Assembly (NCBI RefSeq): GCF_024170225.1 | Contig: NZ_JALJXU010000004.1 | Location: 1 to 64,000 of the forward strand | Direction of reading: 5' to 3' | Length of the DNA stretch: 64,000 nt | Origin: Streptococcus gallinaceus | Lineage (GTDB): Bacteria; Bacillota; Bacilli; Lactobacillales; Streptococcaceae | Shown: piece after piece, positions 29,092 to 39,120 of the stretch | Layout of the letters: every line of letters begins with the position of its first letter | How positions within the stretch are numbered: the stretch's first letter is position 1 | Position numbers and translations under genes: made by a program | The notes under the pieces: model-generated | Databases searched by the model: none | Told to the model about the DNA's origin: nothing | The model's input: the letters and a program-made list of their open reading frames with translations, nothing else

Positions 29092-29465
29092 TAAGTACCT
29101 GGGAAACGGACAGGTTTTTTAGCTTCTTTTGGCTTGCTAGCCTGCTTAATAGGATTCGTCTTTTTTACTTTTTTATTCATTTCTTTAACGAGAGCTGCGA
29201 CACGCGCCTTTTCTTCTAAATCTAATTGATGTTCTTTCATCTCCTCAGGAGTTGGGGCGATAACAGTAATTTTTAGATTTTGTGCGGGCAATGTGACCAC
29301 GTCATTGACTCTAATTTTTTTACCACGTTTTTTCTCATCTTCACCATTGAAAAGAACGGTATTCTCAGTTAGAAATCCCTTGATTGCACCACCAGAAGAT
29401 AAAATTCCCGTATTTTTCAGTAGTGCTTGCAGTGTAATGTATTCTTCAAATAATTTGTATTCCAT
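29091..29465 (-). CDS. yaaA: S4-domain protein YaaA
   Basis: A 124-residue protein with a minimal S4-like RNA-binding fold in its first ~70 residues ([19 protein letters not shown]...[15 protein letters not shown]) and a lysine-rich tail. YaaA-type genes sit beside recF in most Firmicutes, and in Bacillus the product is involved in ribosome assembly. The tail here is longer and more basic than the core needs. Coupled to recF by a TAATG overlap. Confidence 0.9.
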   Translation of the reverse strand: MEYKLFEEYITLQALLKNTGILSSGGAIKGFLTENTVLFNGEDEKKRGKKIRVNDVVTLPAQNLKITVIAPTPEEMKEHQLDLEEKARVAALVKEMNKKVKKTNPIKQASKPKEAKKPVRFPGT

Positions 29466-29502
29466 AGTTCACCTCATTACAGATAATTATATCACAAAAT
29501 GG

Positions 29503-29508
29503 TATAAT
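29503..29508 (+). promoter_or_regulatory. -10 box of the yfmF-yfmH operon
   Basis: TATAAT is placed 30 bp before the yfmF ATG; I see no clear -35. Confidence 0.5.
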
Positions 29509-29537
29509 AAGGCTTACTACGCTTGAAAGAGGTTCCT

Positions 29538-30788
29538 ATGAAATTACAAGAGGGTGTGAATCTTCACTTTATTCCTTCAGAAAAATTTACGACTAATCAA
29601 ATTAAAATCCGCTTCACGGCTCCTATGGATAAAAAATCGGTAGCCAATCGTGTGCTGGTAGCCAATTTACTTGAAATGGGTAATCAGGACTATCCATCCA
29701 ATCAGGCATTACGACGAAAATTAGCCGAACTATATGGTGCGACTTTTTCTACAAGTGTTTCCAAAAGAGGATTGGTCCATATTGTTGATATTTCCGTTTC
29801 TTATATAAAAGAACGGCACTTGCTTTCGCAAGAGAATCTGACGGAAGAAATTGTGACCTTATTGTTGTCAACGTTGCAAAAACCGTTGGCGAAAAAAGGC
29901 GCTTTCCAGCAAGAAATTTTTGAAATCGAAAAAAGGAATCTTCTTTCTTATTTAGAATCAGAAGTTGAAGATAATTTTTATCATGCAGACTTGGAGTTAA
30001 ACAAGCTGTATTTTCAAGATGAAAATTTACAAATTTCTCGGGTATCTAATCTTGAATTGGCAGAGAAAGTGACTGCGGAAACAGCCTATCAGGCATTACG
30101 TGACATGTTAAGTTTAGATTGGATTGATATTTTTGTGTTAGGGGAAGTTGACGAAGAGTTGACAGAAAAATTATTTAGAAAATTTCCGTTTACCTATCGA
30201 AATCCAAAATTATTTTTTGAGTATAGCCAAGAATTCTCACCTGTTTTACGCGAAAAATCAGAGAGAAAATATGCAAAACAGTCCATATTGCAGCTAGCTT
30301 ATCATTTACAAATATTTTACAATGATGACAACTATTATCCTTTGTTGATTTTGAATGGCTTGTTTGGCTCTTTTTCACATTCAAGATTGTTTACTCAGCT
30401 GAGGGAAAAAGAAAGCTTAGCCTATACAATTGGTTCGCAATTGAACATCTTTGCAGGAACTTTAAAGGTATATGCGGGAATTGATAGAGAAAATCGATTG
30501 AAAACCTTAAAAGGGATTCATCGCGAATTGTTGAGATTAAAGCAAGGACACTTTTCTGAGGAAGAAATTAACTCGACAAAGAAAATGTATCTACATTCTG
30601 CTCAAATCGCTCAAGATAGAGGACAAAACTTGATTGAACAAGTTTACAATCAATTGGTGTTCCAGGAACGAAATATCTCGGTAGAAGAATTTATGGAAAA
30701 AATCCAAGAAGTGAAAAAAGAAGACATTGTAAGGGTTAGCCAAATGCTACGTTTACAAGCAGTTTACTTTATGGAAGGAGTAGAGTAA
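29538..30788 (+). CDS. yfmF: YfmF-like M16 family protein, inactive peptidase partner
   Basis: An M16 (insulinase-like) protein of 416 residues with the two-lobed arrangement typical of the family. It lacks the HxxEH zinc motif; the equivalent segment reads ANLLEMGNQDYPS. It is therefore the non-catalytic half of a heterodimer with the next gene. The ATG at 29538 follows AAAGAGG; a frame start 15 bp upstream is less likely. Such pairs process peptides at or near the membrane in Bacillus (AlbE/AlbF type), but the substrate here is unknown. Confidence 0.88.
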   Translation: MKLQEGVNLHFIPSEKFTTNQIKIRFTAPMDKKSVANRVLVANLLEMGNQDYPSNQALRRKLAELYGATFSTSVSKRGLVHIVDISVSYIKERHLLSQENLTEEIVTLLLSTLQKPLAKKGAFQQEIFEIEKRNLLSYLESEVEDNFYHADLELNKLYFQDENLQISRVSNLELAEKVTAETAYQALRDMLSLDWIDIFVLGEVDEELTEKLFRKFPFTYRNPKLFFEYSQEFSPVLREKSERKYAKQSILQLAYHLQIFYNDDNYYPLLILNGLFGSFSHSRLFTQLREKESLAYTIGSQLNIFAGTLKVYAGIDRENRLKTLKGIHRELLRLKQGHFSEEEINSTKKMYLHSAQIAQDRGQNLIEQVYNQLVFQERNISVEEFMEKIQEVKKEDIVRVSQMLRLQAVYFMEGVE

Positions 30789-30789
30789 A

Positions 30790-32073
30790 TTGACCAAACT
30801 TATCAAAACAGAATACCCTTATTTGATGGATCCAGTTTTTGAATATAAGATTGACAATGGATTGACAGTCGTATTGATGCCAAAAGAAAACTTTAATGAA
30901 GTGTATGGCATTGTAACTACTAGATTTGGAGCTATCAATACCAATATTAAAGTAGATGGAATATTAAAAAATTATCCATCCGGAATTGCCCACTTTTTAG
31001 AACATAAGATGTTTGAAGACGCTTCGGGGAATGATAGTTTACAAGACTTTACAAGAATTGGTGCGAGTGCCAACGCCTACACCAGTTTATACCAGACAAG
31101 CTACCTGTTTTCAACAACTGAAAAAGTAGTGGAGTCCCTAGAATTACTACAAAAGATTGTTTCGGAAGCCCACTTTACCCCTTATTCTATAGAGAAAGAA
31201 AAGGGAATTATTGAGCAGGAAATTGAGATGTATCTAGATGATCCAGATTATCGCTTGTATATGGAAATTTTAGCTAGCTTATATCCTAATACACCATTAG
31301 CCCAAGATATAGCTGGGACTGTTTTGTCTATTCAGGAGATAACTGTTGAAAATTTATATGAAAATTTCCAATTCTTTTATCAACCGAACCGGATGCATTT
31401 AGTTGTCATTGGAAATTTTATAGTGGATGAAGTGATTCATTCTATTGAGGTTTTTCAAAAAAATGTTGACAATAAGTTTACAGAGATAGAAAGGTTGCCC
31501 ATTGAGCATCATCCAATATTGGAGCATCGAAATGTAACTTTACAGGTCGCTTCTCCCAAATTGGCAGTTGGTTTACGTGGAAATAGTCAATTGAAGGATG
31601 AGGAGATTCCAAAGTATCGCTTGTCATTATCCTTTCTATTTTCTATGCTTTTTGGTTGGACTTCGCAGACTTATCAAACGTTTTACGATGCTGGAAAGAT
31701 TGACGGCTCCTTTACACTGCATTTAGAGGTACGACCTGAGTATCACTTCTTAGTTGTTACGGCAGATACGGAAGAACCAATTGCCTTGTCATCTTCCATC
31801 CGTAAAATATTGAAAAATTTTGAAACCAGCCCTGATTTGACAGAAGAACATTTTGAAATATTGAAGAAAGAGGCTTATGGGGAATTTCTTCGTGGTCTAA
31901 ATTCGCTAGAGGGAACAGCTAGTCAGTTTGCAGCTCAGTATTCTGAGTTTGAAACGATGCTGGATGTGCCAAGGTTGCTAAATGAGATAACTTTGGAAGA
32001 TATCACTAAGGCTGGGCATTTATTTATTGATAGCTGTGATATGACAGATTTTACAATTTTTCCAAATAAATAA
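30790..32073 (+). CDS. yfmH: YfmH-like M16 family zinc peptidase
   Basis: Catalytic half of the M16 pair, 427 residues, with the inverted zinc motif AHFLEHKMF (HxxEH, about residue 70) and the downstream glutamate region EKGIIEQEIEMY. The start codon is TTG, one base after the yfmF stop, behind AAGGAG, so the two are translationally linked. Both genes precede rodZ and pgsA, the usual streptococcal order. Confidence 0.9.
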   Translation: MTKLIKTEYPYLMDPVFEYKIDNGLTVVLMPKENFNEVYGIVTTRFGAINTNIKVDGILKNYPSGIAHFLEHKMFEDASGNDSLQDFTRIGASANAYTSLYQTSYLFSTTEKVVESLELLQKIVSEAHFTPYSIEKEKGIIEQEIEMYLDDPDYRLYMEILASLYPNTPLAQDIAGTVLSIQEITVENLYENFQFFYQPNRMHLVVIGNFIVDEVIHSIEVFQKNVDNKFTEIERLPIEHHPILEHRNVTLQVASPKLAVGLRGNSQLKDEEIPKYRLSLSFLFSMLFGWTSQTYQTFYDAGKIDGSFTLHLEVRPEYHFLVVTADTEEPIALSSSIRKILKNFETSPDLTEEHFEILKKEAYGEFLRGLNSLEGTASQFAAQYSEFETMLDVPRLLNEITLEDITKAGHLFIDSCDMTDFTIFPNK

Positions 32074-32149
32074 GGACTAAGCATCGAAATTTATATGAAA
32101 ATCTGATAAAATAATGTATTGAAAATTAAAAGAGAGAGAGTGAAATCGT

Positions 32150-32983
32150 ATGAGGCAAAAAAGTATCGGTGAGGTTCTGAAGACTGCACGTGAAAGTCGC
32201 GGTTGGAGTCTTGCTGAGATGCAGCGCCTAACACAGATTCAGGCTAAATATCTTCAAGCTTTGGAATATAATGATTTTGCTTTCATTCCTGATAAGGATT
32301 ACGCGCGTAATTTCTTAGAGCGCTATGCACATGTCTTAGAGTTGGATAGTGAGATCCTTTTAGAAGCTTATGATACAGATAGTTTAGTGGTTTACTATGG
32401 TGTAGGTGAAGAAGAAGATTTTGATGAAAAATTAAGTAGAAGCCAGCGAGGGAAAAAAGGGGTATCGAATTACCTACCGATGATTTATTTACTCCTAGCA
32501 GCTTGTTCAATTTTGATTTTTATCACCTATATCGTGCACAGCCGCATTCAAAATCAAGCGACCTTGTCTGAAAATAGTTCCTACAAGGTTGTGAGTCAGT
32601 CAACAAGTAAAAGTAGTTCTAGTTCAAGTACAACAGCAAGCTCAACGACTAGTTCAAGTACAACACCTAAAGTAGGGCTAACGGTATCAGGTGGTGGAGA
32701 TAGCTTGACTGTCAAAGTGACAAATGCAACAGAACCACTAGACATCAAACTTTCTGTTACAGATGTGACAAGTTGGATTAGTGTTAGTGATACGGATTTG
32801 GCTACTGGTTCTATCCTGTCTGCTGAAAACAAATCAGCTATGACAACCCTACCTACTGGTGTACAAACGACGACGATTACTCTTGGAGTGGTTCAGGGAG
32901 TTACGATTGAAATTGGTAGTCAAAAATTGGACACATCGCTATTAACCAATCAATCGGGAACAATCGTACTCACAATTGAATAG
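32150..32983 (+). CDS. rodZ: Cell-shape protein RodZ
   Basis: A bitopic protein of 277 residues: an N-terminal helix-turn-helix of Xre type (IGEVLKTARESRGWSLAEMQ), a single membrane segment (about 104-126), a serine/threonine-rich spacer (about 148-175) and a C-terminal beta domain (DUF4115). In other bacteria it links the cytoskeleton and peripheral wall synthesis; in ovococci it acts with MreCD. It lies 12 bp before pgsA. Confidence 0.92.
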   Translation: MRQKSIGEVLKTARESRGWSLAEMQRLTQIQAKYLQALEYNDFAFIPDKDYARNFLERYAHVLELDSEILLEAYDTDSLVVYYGVGEEEDFDEKLSRSQRGKKGVSNYLPMIYLLLAACSILIFITYIVHSRIQNQATLSENSSYKVVSQSTSKSSSSSSTTASSTTSSSTTPKVGLTVSGGGDSLTVKVTNATEPLDIKLSVTDVTSWISVSDTDLATGSILSAENKSAMTTLPTGVQTTTITLGVVQGVTIEIGSQKLDTSLLTNQSGTIVLTIE

Positions 32984-32995
32984 AAGGAAGAGAAA

Positions 32996-33535
32996 ATGAA
33001 AAAAGAAAATATACCTAATGCCCTTACTCTAGCAAGAATTTGTGTCATTCCAATTTTCATCTTGGTCTTGACCGTGTGGAATAGTGTAGGAATGCATGTT
33101 TTTGCTGCGGTGCTTTTTTCTCTTGCTAGTATCACAGATTATCTGGATGGTTATCTAGCTAGAAAATGGAAAGTTGTCAGCAATTTTGGTAAATTTGCAG
33201 ATCCGATGGCCGATAAAATTTTGGTTATGACGGCCTTTATCATGTTGGTTGAACTTGGTTTTGTACCAGCTTGGGTGACGGCAGTGATTATTTGTCGAGA
33301 ATTAGCTGTTACTGGTTTGCGTTTGCTATTGGTTGAAAATGGGGGAACAGTTCTAGCAGCAGCTATGCCGGGGAAAATTAAGACATTTTCACAAATGTTC
33401 TCTATTATCTTCCTTCTCCTTCACTGGACAGTTTTAGGCCAAATCACACTCTATATCGCTCTATTTTTCACTATCTATTCAGGTTATGATTATTTCAAGA
33501 GAGCGAGCTTCCTTTTCAAAGATACCTTTAAGTAA
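32996..33535 (+). CDS. pgsA: CDP-diacylglycerol-glycerol-3-phosphate phosphatidyltransferase
   Basis: Integral membrane enzyme that makes phosphatidylglycerol phosphate. The 179-residue protein has the CDP-alcohol transferase motif D-G-AR-G-D-D, seen as YLDGYLARK...GKFADPMADK (about residues 48-72), and four or more membrane segments. Its stop overlaps the ecfA1 start (TAATG), giving the rodZ-pgsA-ecfA1-ecfA2-ecfT operon. Confidence 0.97.
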   Translation: MKKENIPNALTLARICVIPIFILVLTVWNSVGMHVFAAVLFSLASITDYLDGYLARKWKVVSNFGKFADPMADKILVMTAFIMLVELGFVPAWVTAVIICRELAVTGLRLLLVENGGTVLAAAMPGKIKTFSQMFSIIFLLLHWTVLGQITLYIALFFTIYSGYDYFKRASFLFKDTFK

Positions 33536-34371
33536 TGACAAATATTATCGAAGTAAAAAATATCAAATACAAATATGATGAAGAGGATGAGCATTACACC
33601 TTAAATGATGTTTCGTTTCACGTGAAACAGGGAGAATGGTTGTCCATCATCGGTCATAATGGGTCAGGTAAGTCTACGACGGTTCGGTTGATAGATGGTC
33701 TTTTAGAAGCTGAATCCGGAGATATTTTTATTGCTGGAGATAAATTGACAGCAGAAAATGTCTGGGAAAAGCGGCAGCAGATTGGGATTGTATTTCAAAA
33801 TCCAGATAATCAATTTGTCGGTGCAACGGTAGAAGATGACGTGGCTTTTGGCTTGGAAAATCAAGGATTGCCTTATGAAGAGATGGTGCAACGCGTACAA
33901 GAAGCCCTTGAACTGGTTGGTATGGCTGAGTTTAAAACACGTGAGCCAGCACGTCTCTCAGGTGGCCAGAAGCAACGGGTAGCCATTGCAGGTGTGGTAG
34001 CATTGCGTCCAAACATTATCATCCTGGATGAGGCGACTAGTATGCTGGATCCTGAAGGTCGTCTGGAGCTGATTCGAATTGTGAAGCAGATTAAAACTGC
34101 CTATGGAATGACGGTGATTTCTATCACACATGATTTGGACGAGGTGGCCTTGAGCGATCGTGTACTTGTTATGAAATCAGGTCGAATTGAGTCAACTAGC
34201 ACACCGGCTCAGCTATTTATCCGAGAAGATTTGGAAGAGTTGGATATGGATAAGCCATTTACAATTGAACTGCTGGATCAGTTGAAAGTAAAGGGGTTAA
34301 CCTTACCACACCAGTATTTTACAGAAGAGGAACTAGAAAAAACGTTATGGGAATTACTCTCCAACAAGTAA
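33535..34371 (+). CDS. ecfA1: ECF transporter ATPase EcfA1
   Basis: One of two ATPases energising the shared ECF vitamin-uptake module. The 278-residue protein has Walker [10 protein letters not shown] (about residue 40), the [13 protein letters not shown] signature and Walker [13 protein letters not shown]. It overlaps pgsA by one base and ecfA2 by 25 bp. The [10 protein letters not shown] segment is encoded by a sequence containing a parS-like site. Substrate-specific S components lie elsewhere. Confidence 0.96.
   Translation: MTNIIEVKNIKYKYDEEDEHYTLNDVSFHVKQGEWLSIIGHNGSGKSTTVRLIDGLLEAESGDIFIAGDKLTAENVWEKRQQIGIVFQNPDNQFVGATVEDDVAFGLENQGLPYEEMVQRVQEALELVGMAEFKTREPARLSGGQKQRVAIAGVVALRPNIIILDEATSMLDPEGRLELIRIVKQIKTAYGMTVISITHDLDEVALSDRVLVMKSGRIESTSTPAQLFIREDLEELDMDKPFTIELLDQLKVKGLTLPHQYFTEEELEKTLWELLSNK
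33614..33629. other. parS: parS-like ParB-binding site 3, inside ecfA1
   Basis: CGTTTCACGTGAAACA matches consensus at 15 of 16 positions. It lies in codons for SFHVKQ. Confidence 0.88.
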
Positions 34372-35189
34372 GTTATACCTACCAAGCAGGCACGCCCTTC
34401 GAGGGTCGTGCGCTTTTTGGCGTGGATTTGGAGATTAAGGATGGATCCTATACGGCCTTAGTTGGGCATACGGGCTCAGGAAAATCAACTATTCTACAGC
34501 TATTGAATGGTCTTAATATGCCAACGTCTGGTCGTGTTCTGATTGATGAAACGATTATTTCTCCTGATTCTGTCAATAAAGATATCAAGCAGGTACGTAA
34601 AAAAGTTGGGCTAGTCTTTCAATTTGCGGAGAGCCAAGTTTTTGATGAAACTGTCTTGAAAGATGTAGCTTTTGGTCCGCAAAATTTTGGTGTTTCAAAG
34701 GAAAAGGCAGAGGAAATTGCGCGTGAGAAACTTGCTCTAGTTGGTATTTCAGAAGAACTTTTTGAGCGTAGCCCATTTGAGCTTTCCGGTGGTCAAATGC
34801 GACGCGTTGCCATTGCGGGTATTTTAGCCATGGAACCAAGTGTGCTCGTATTAGACGAGCCGACAGCAGGCTTAGACCCTGCCCGTCGTAAGGAATTAAT
34901 GGCTATTTTCAAGCAGTTGCATGCCCAAGGAATGACAATTGTCTTGGTAACTCATTTGATGGATGACGTGGCTAATTTTGCTGATTACGTCTATGTGATG
35001 GAAAAGGGAAAAGTAGTCCTATCGGGTCAACCGAGAGAAGTCTTTCAACAAGTTGATTTTATGGAAAATATTCAATTAGGAGTCCCGAAAATTACTAAAT
35101 TTGCGGCTAATTTAGAGCGACGTGGCTTTGTGTTTGAGCAACTCCCTATCACAATGGATGAATTTGTGGAGGTGATTGGCCATGGATAA
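34347..35189 (+). CDS. ecfA2: ECF transporter ATPase EcfA2
   Basis: The second ECF ATPase, 280 residues, with Walker [10 protein letters not shown], signature [13 protein letters not shown] and Walker [13 protein letters not shown]. It overlaps ecfA1 by 25 bp and ecfT by 8 bp, consistent with the A1:A2:T complex being produced together. Confidence 0.96.
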   Translation: MGITLQQVSYTYQAGTPFEGRALFGVDLEIKDGSYTALVGHTGSGKSTILQLLNGLNMPTSGRVLIDETIISPDSVNKDIKQVRKKVGLVFQFAESQVFDETVLKDVAFGPQNFGVSKEKAEEIAREKLALVGISEELFERSPFELSGGQMRRVAIAGILAMEPSVLVLDEPTAGLDPARRKELMAIFKQLHAQGMTIVLVTHLMDDVANFADYVYVMEKGKVVLSGQPREVFQQVDFMENIQLGVPKITKFAANLERRGFVFEQLPITMDEFVEVIGHG

Positions 35190-35976
35190 ATTGATTTTGG
35201 GACGTTACATTCCAGGGGATTCCATTATTCATCGACTAGATCCTCGTAGCAAACTTTTAGCCATGTTTCTTTTTTTGCTCATTATTTTTTGGGCAAATAA
35301 TCTAGTAACAAATCTACTATTACTATTTTTTGTACTGGGCTTGGTTTTGGTGTCTAAGATCAAAATTTCCTTTTTCATTAGTGGATTAAAGCCCATGATT
35401 GGCATTATCTTATTTACAACCCTATTTCAAGTATTTTTCGCAGGTGGACAAGAAGTTCTAGTTAAATTCTGGTTTATCACGATTACCTTGGAAGGTTTGC
35501 AGCAGGCAGGGATAATTTTCATGCGCTTCGTCCTGATTGTCTTCTTTTCAACCTTGCTGACTTTGACAACTATGCCATTAAGCCTTGCAGACGGAGTAGA
35601 GGCAGGGTTGGCTCCATTAAAATACATCAAGGTTCCAGTTCATGAAATTGGCCTCATGCTTTCTATGAGTTTGCGTTTCGTACCGACTTTAATGGACGAC
35701 ACGACGCGTATTATGAATGCTCAGCGGGCGCGTGGTGTGGATTTTGGTGAGGGGAATATTATCCAAAAGGTAAAATCTGTTATTCCAATTCTCATTCCTT
35801 TATTTGCATCTAGTTTTAAGCGTGCAGATGCTCTAGCCACAGCCATGGAGGTACGTGGTTATCAAGGTGGTGAAGGGCGTAGTAAGTATCGCATGCTTCA
35901 CTGGAAGTGGTCGGATACTTGTACAATTGCTATTATGATTGGACTAGGAATCCTACTTTATTTCTTAAAAACTTAA
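35182..35976 (+). CDS. ecfT: ECF transporter transmembrane scaffold EcfT
   Basis: Membrane scaffold that joins both ATPases to exchangeable S components. The 264-residue protein has about five membrane segments and two Ala-Arg-Gly coupling motifs (QRARGVDFG and the [10 protein letters not shown] region, near the C-terminus). I chose the ATG at 35182 because GGAGGTGA lies 7 bp upstream. A terminator follows. Confidence 0.95.
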   Translation: MDKLILGRYIPGDSIIHRLDPRSKLLAMFLFLLIIFWANNLVTNLLLLFFVLGLVLVSKIKISFFISGLKPMIGIILFTTLFQVFFAGGQEVLVKFWFITITLEGLQQAGIIFMRFVLIVFFSTLLTLTTMPLSLADGVEAGLAPLKYIKVPVHEIGLMLSMSLRFVPTLMDDTTRIMNAQRARGVDFGEGNIIQKVKSVIPILIPLFASSFKRADALATAMEVRGYQGGEGRSKYRMLHWKWSDTCTIAIMIGLGILLYFLKT

Positions 35977-35978
35977 AG

Positions 35979-36003
35979 AAAAACGCCAGAAATGGCGTTT
36001 TTT
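35979..36003 (+). terminator. Terminator of the rodZ-pgsA-ecf operon
   Basis: AAAACGCCA-gaaa-TGGCGTTTT followed by further T residues. Confidence 0.88.
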
Positions 36004-36107
36004 CGTCTAATTCCAATAAGACTGTAACAATTGTAATCATATACCAATATGAAAGTAATATAAAGAGGGTATGATAAAGGACAGTTGTTAAGAAAGGAAT
36101 TTATAGT

Positions 36108-36659
36108 ATGAAAATCAATTATTTGAAAACAACATTTGCAGGAGTTATTGCTGCAGTCTCTCTTTTTATGGCAGGAGCCGTTAGTGCGGATTCCTACACT
36201 GTTCAATCAGGCGACACTCTATCAGAGTTAGCAGAAAAGTATTCAACAACCGTTGATGAAATTGTTGCTGCTAATAAGATTGTCAATGCGGATTTGATTC
36301 ATGTTGGTCAAGTATTGGAAATCAATGCTACAACGGGACAAGAAACAAGCGCTCAAGCACAGACAACTGAGGCAGCTACTGCATCATCTGAAACAACAGC
36401 GGCTTCTACAACAAGCTATACTTCAACAGCAACTGGTAGCGAAGCAGCTGCAAAAGAAGAAATTGCTCGTCGTGAGTCAGGTGGTTCTTACACTGCACAA
36501 AATGGTCAATATTATGGCCGTTATCAGTTGACAAATACTTACTTGAATGGAGACTATTCTCCTGAAAACCAAGAACGTGTAGCTGATGCATATGTTGCAA
36601 GTCGTTACGGTTCATGGTCAGTAGCTCTTGCATTCTGGAATGCAAATGGTTGGTATTAG
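36108..36659 (+). CDS. Secreted LysM protein with transglycosylase-like C-terminus
   Basis: A 183-residue exported wall protein: signal peptide with probable cleavage after AGAVSA (residue 27), one LysM domain (YTVQSGDTLSELAEKY..., about 30-73), a threonine/serine/alanine-rich linker (about 76-118), and a C-terminal lysozyme-like segment (EIARRESGGSYTAQNG...YGRYQL, ending WNANGWY). The glutamate in RRESGG is the likely catalytic residue. Pneumococcus has a similar protein (SP_0107 type). It has its own transcription unit between two terminators. Confidence 0.88.
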   Translation: MKINYLKTTFAGVIAAVSLFMAGAVSADSYTVQSGDTLSELAEKYSTTVDEIVAANKIVNADLIHVGQVLEINATTGQETSAQAQTTEAATASSETTAASTTSYTSTATGSEAAAKEEIARRESGGSYTAQNGQYYGRYQLTNTYLNGDYSPENQERVADAYVASRYGSWSVALAFWNANGWY

Positions 36660-36668
36660 AAATTAGAC

Positions 36669-36704
36669 AAAAAAACGAGTTTAGTGATTAAACTCGTTTT
36701 TTTT
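36669..36704. terminator. Bidirectional terminator after the LysM gene
   Basis: AAAAACGAGTTTA-gtga-TTAAACTCGTTTTT with T-runs on both strands, between convergent units. Confidence 0.9.
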
Positions 36705-36708
36705 GATG

Positions 36709-39108
36709 TTAACAATGTTCTTGGATAGCAGTATCTGCAGCGATACGCCCAAAGGTAAAGATGTCTGTAAGCGAGTTACCTCCAAGACGATTTCCCGCGT
36801 GTAGTCCACCAGCAACTTCACCAGCAGCGTAGAGTCCATTGATGATGGCATCAGATTTATTCAAGACATGGGCCTTTGTATCAATCTTCAGACCGCTCAT
36901 AGTATGATGGGCAGCAGGTTTACGAGGAATTGCATAAAATGGTGCTTTTTCATACTTCAAATCAAAGCCACCTTTATCAAATTCAGGATCAAAGCCGGCA
37001 TCAACATAGGAATTATACTTGACAATAGTGTCAACTAACACAGTAGGATCTATATTGATCTGGTGAGCTAGATCCTCTAAAGTATCAGCAAGGAACAATG
37101 TTCCAGCAGCTACTTGAGCATCAATTTTTTCTTGATTGGTATTATAGGTTGTAGCCTTGATGTTATCATCGGCGATGAGGTAGAAAAGACCTCTGTTGTC
37201 AATTGCTGCCTGAGAAAGCTTGTCACGACTGCCATATTCATCTACAAAACGTTTTCCTTCAGTGTTGACCATAATGAAATTTGCAGGGGGAACTTGTAAA
37301 CCTGAGAAGAGGGCGCCTGTTATAGGATCCGATACAGGCATTAGCTGACTAAATCCCATACCGACAAGTTCGGCTCCTACAGACTGTCCAAGAAGGATGC
37401 CATCGCCTGTCACAGCTGGTGTATTTGAAGTGGCAATATCATCTGCAATCTCTGTCCAATAAGTATTGTATTGCTGTAGCATTTTGGTGTTTGCTTGTAG
37501 TTAAAATGACTGCTTTGCCATGGATGGTAATATTTTGTCCGTTTCGACCTGTTCCTGCAACACCAGTCACCGTTCCATCAGTCACTAAAAGTTCTTTGAC
37601 AGGTGTGTCGGTCAGGATGATGCCACCATGTTTTAAAACGAAGTCTTTTAGAACAGAAATGAAAGCAACTCCCATTGGCATTTTGGGTTTGTGACCTCGG
37701 CGCCATAGGGCACCAACAGGCATCGTAACTTCATCTCGAACAAATTCGACTCCAACATCTTCTAGCCAACGCACAGATTCTAGGGCGTGCTCTGTCAGCA
37801 CTGAAACAAGGTCAGAATTTCCATGGATTTCTTGTCCATTTAAGTCTGTTCGTTTACCTCCCAAATAGGTTTGAAGACGGTAGAGGAGCTTGGAGTCAAA
37901 TAGGTAGCTTGGGTCGTTTAGGTATTCTTCTAATTCACGTTTAAGAGAATGGAAGTCTTCTAGGTATTCAGCGTCAATGCTTGATTCATCCATATTGTAA
38001 AGTTCGTGTAAATTATGAGTTTCACCAGGATTTGCTGAAAAAGTAGCCTGTCAAGCTAGATCAGGGGCATTCATTGGCCCGCCAGCACGTACGGTATTTC
38101 CTCCGACAGACGGAAATTTTTCAACAACAATGACACGTTTACCAGACTGTAAAGCGCGAGCTGCAGCTGCAAGACCCGCACCTCCACCACCAACAATGAC
38201 AAGGTCTGTTTCATACGTTTTATATTCTTTGTCGAGAGCAGAAGGTGCTTTAGGGCGTTTGCGGAGGGAGTCAGGATTGCCTCCTGCTAGACGAATTGCT
38301 CGCGCTACGCCATCTAGAACACCATTTGAGGTCACGGAAGCACCAGAAACGGCATCGACATTGAGAGTCTGTCCTTCGATAATCTCAGCAGGGATACGAC
38401 TAAATACAATGTCTGCAATACCAGCTGATTCACCAGAGGAGTCGATATCAATCTTTTCAATTCGCTCTTCTGACAAGGTTACCTGCATAGGTAGATTTCC
38501 ATTGTGGCCAACAGTCGTCACCGAGTAGGTCCCAGGTTCAAAAATCACCTCTTCAGGTTCGTTTAGTTGATTAGTAATTGTAGCAAATCGAACAAATTTA
38601 TAAAAACAAGATTCAAGAAAGTCAATCGTTCCTTGGGAAATCAGATTTCCTTCTTCGTCAAATGCTTGGTGAGCACGGCCTAGTAAGAACTCGTTACCTG
38701 GCATGACAACAGCATTGACATCGGGTGCATCTAAGATTTGTCGGAGGTGAAGCTGAGCGCGTGAGGAGCCCTGGATATCATAAGAAGCCCCACAATCATG
38801 ACTGGTTTGCCAGTGAGTGGATGAATAGAGAAAGGAAGCCATTCTAAGAGGCTGTTGAGAGCCGAAGGAATGGTATGGTTGTGCTCAGGTGTTGCGATGA
38901 TGACGCCGTCAGCACTTGAAATTTTTTCATTGAAGAGTTGGATAGCTGGTGAAGCAGTCTGATCATTTGTCTCATCAAACATAGGAATATCAGTAATTTC
39001 TAGAATTTTGATGTCAACTTTTTTTACAAAGTGTCTTTGCATGAAAGATAGCAATTTTCGATTATAAGAACGCTGTGCATTTGTACCAACGATACCAATA
39101 AATTTCAT
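36709..39108 (-). pseudogene. Broken flavin reductase-FMN-binding-flavocytochrome c fusion
   Basis: Read on the minus strand, the fragments join into one ~800-residue flavoprotein: an NADPH-dependent FMN reductase domain, an FMN-binding domain ([10 protein letters not shown], possible flavinylation site) and an FAD-binding fumarate/urocanate-reductase-like domain ([15 protein letters not shown] to the C-terminal [18 protein letters not shown]). Three lesions are visible: a likely one-base loss in a C-run at 38788-38791; an in-frame TGA at 38051-38053, probably once TGG before QATFS; and a small deletion near 37498 that removes most of a TTGGFG-type motif and shifts frame. No signal peptide. 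The original substrate cannot be told. Confidence 0.88.
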
Positions 39109-39120
39109 AAAACAAGCCTC

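Noticed and set aside
36032..36046. TGTAAC-AAT-TGTAAT upstream of the LysM gene as a WalR/VicR box
   Set aside because: The spacing between half-sites is 3 bp, not the 5 bp of the known site.
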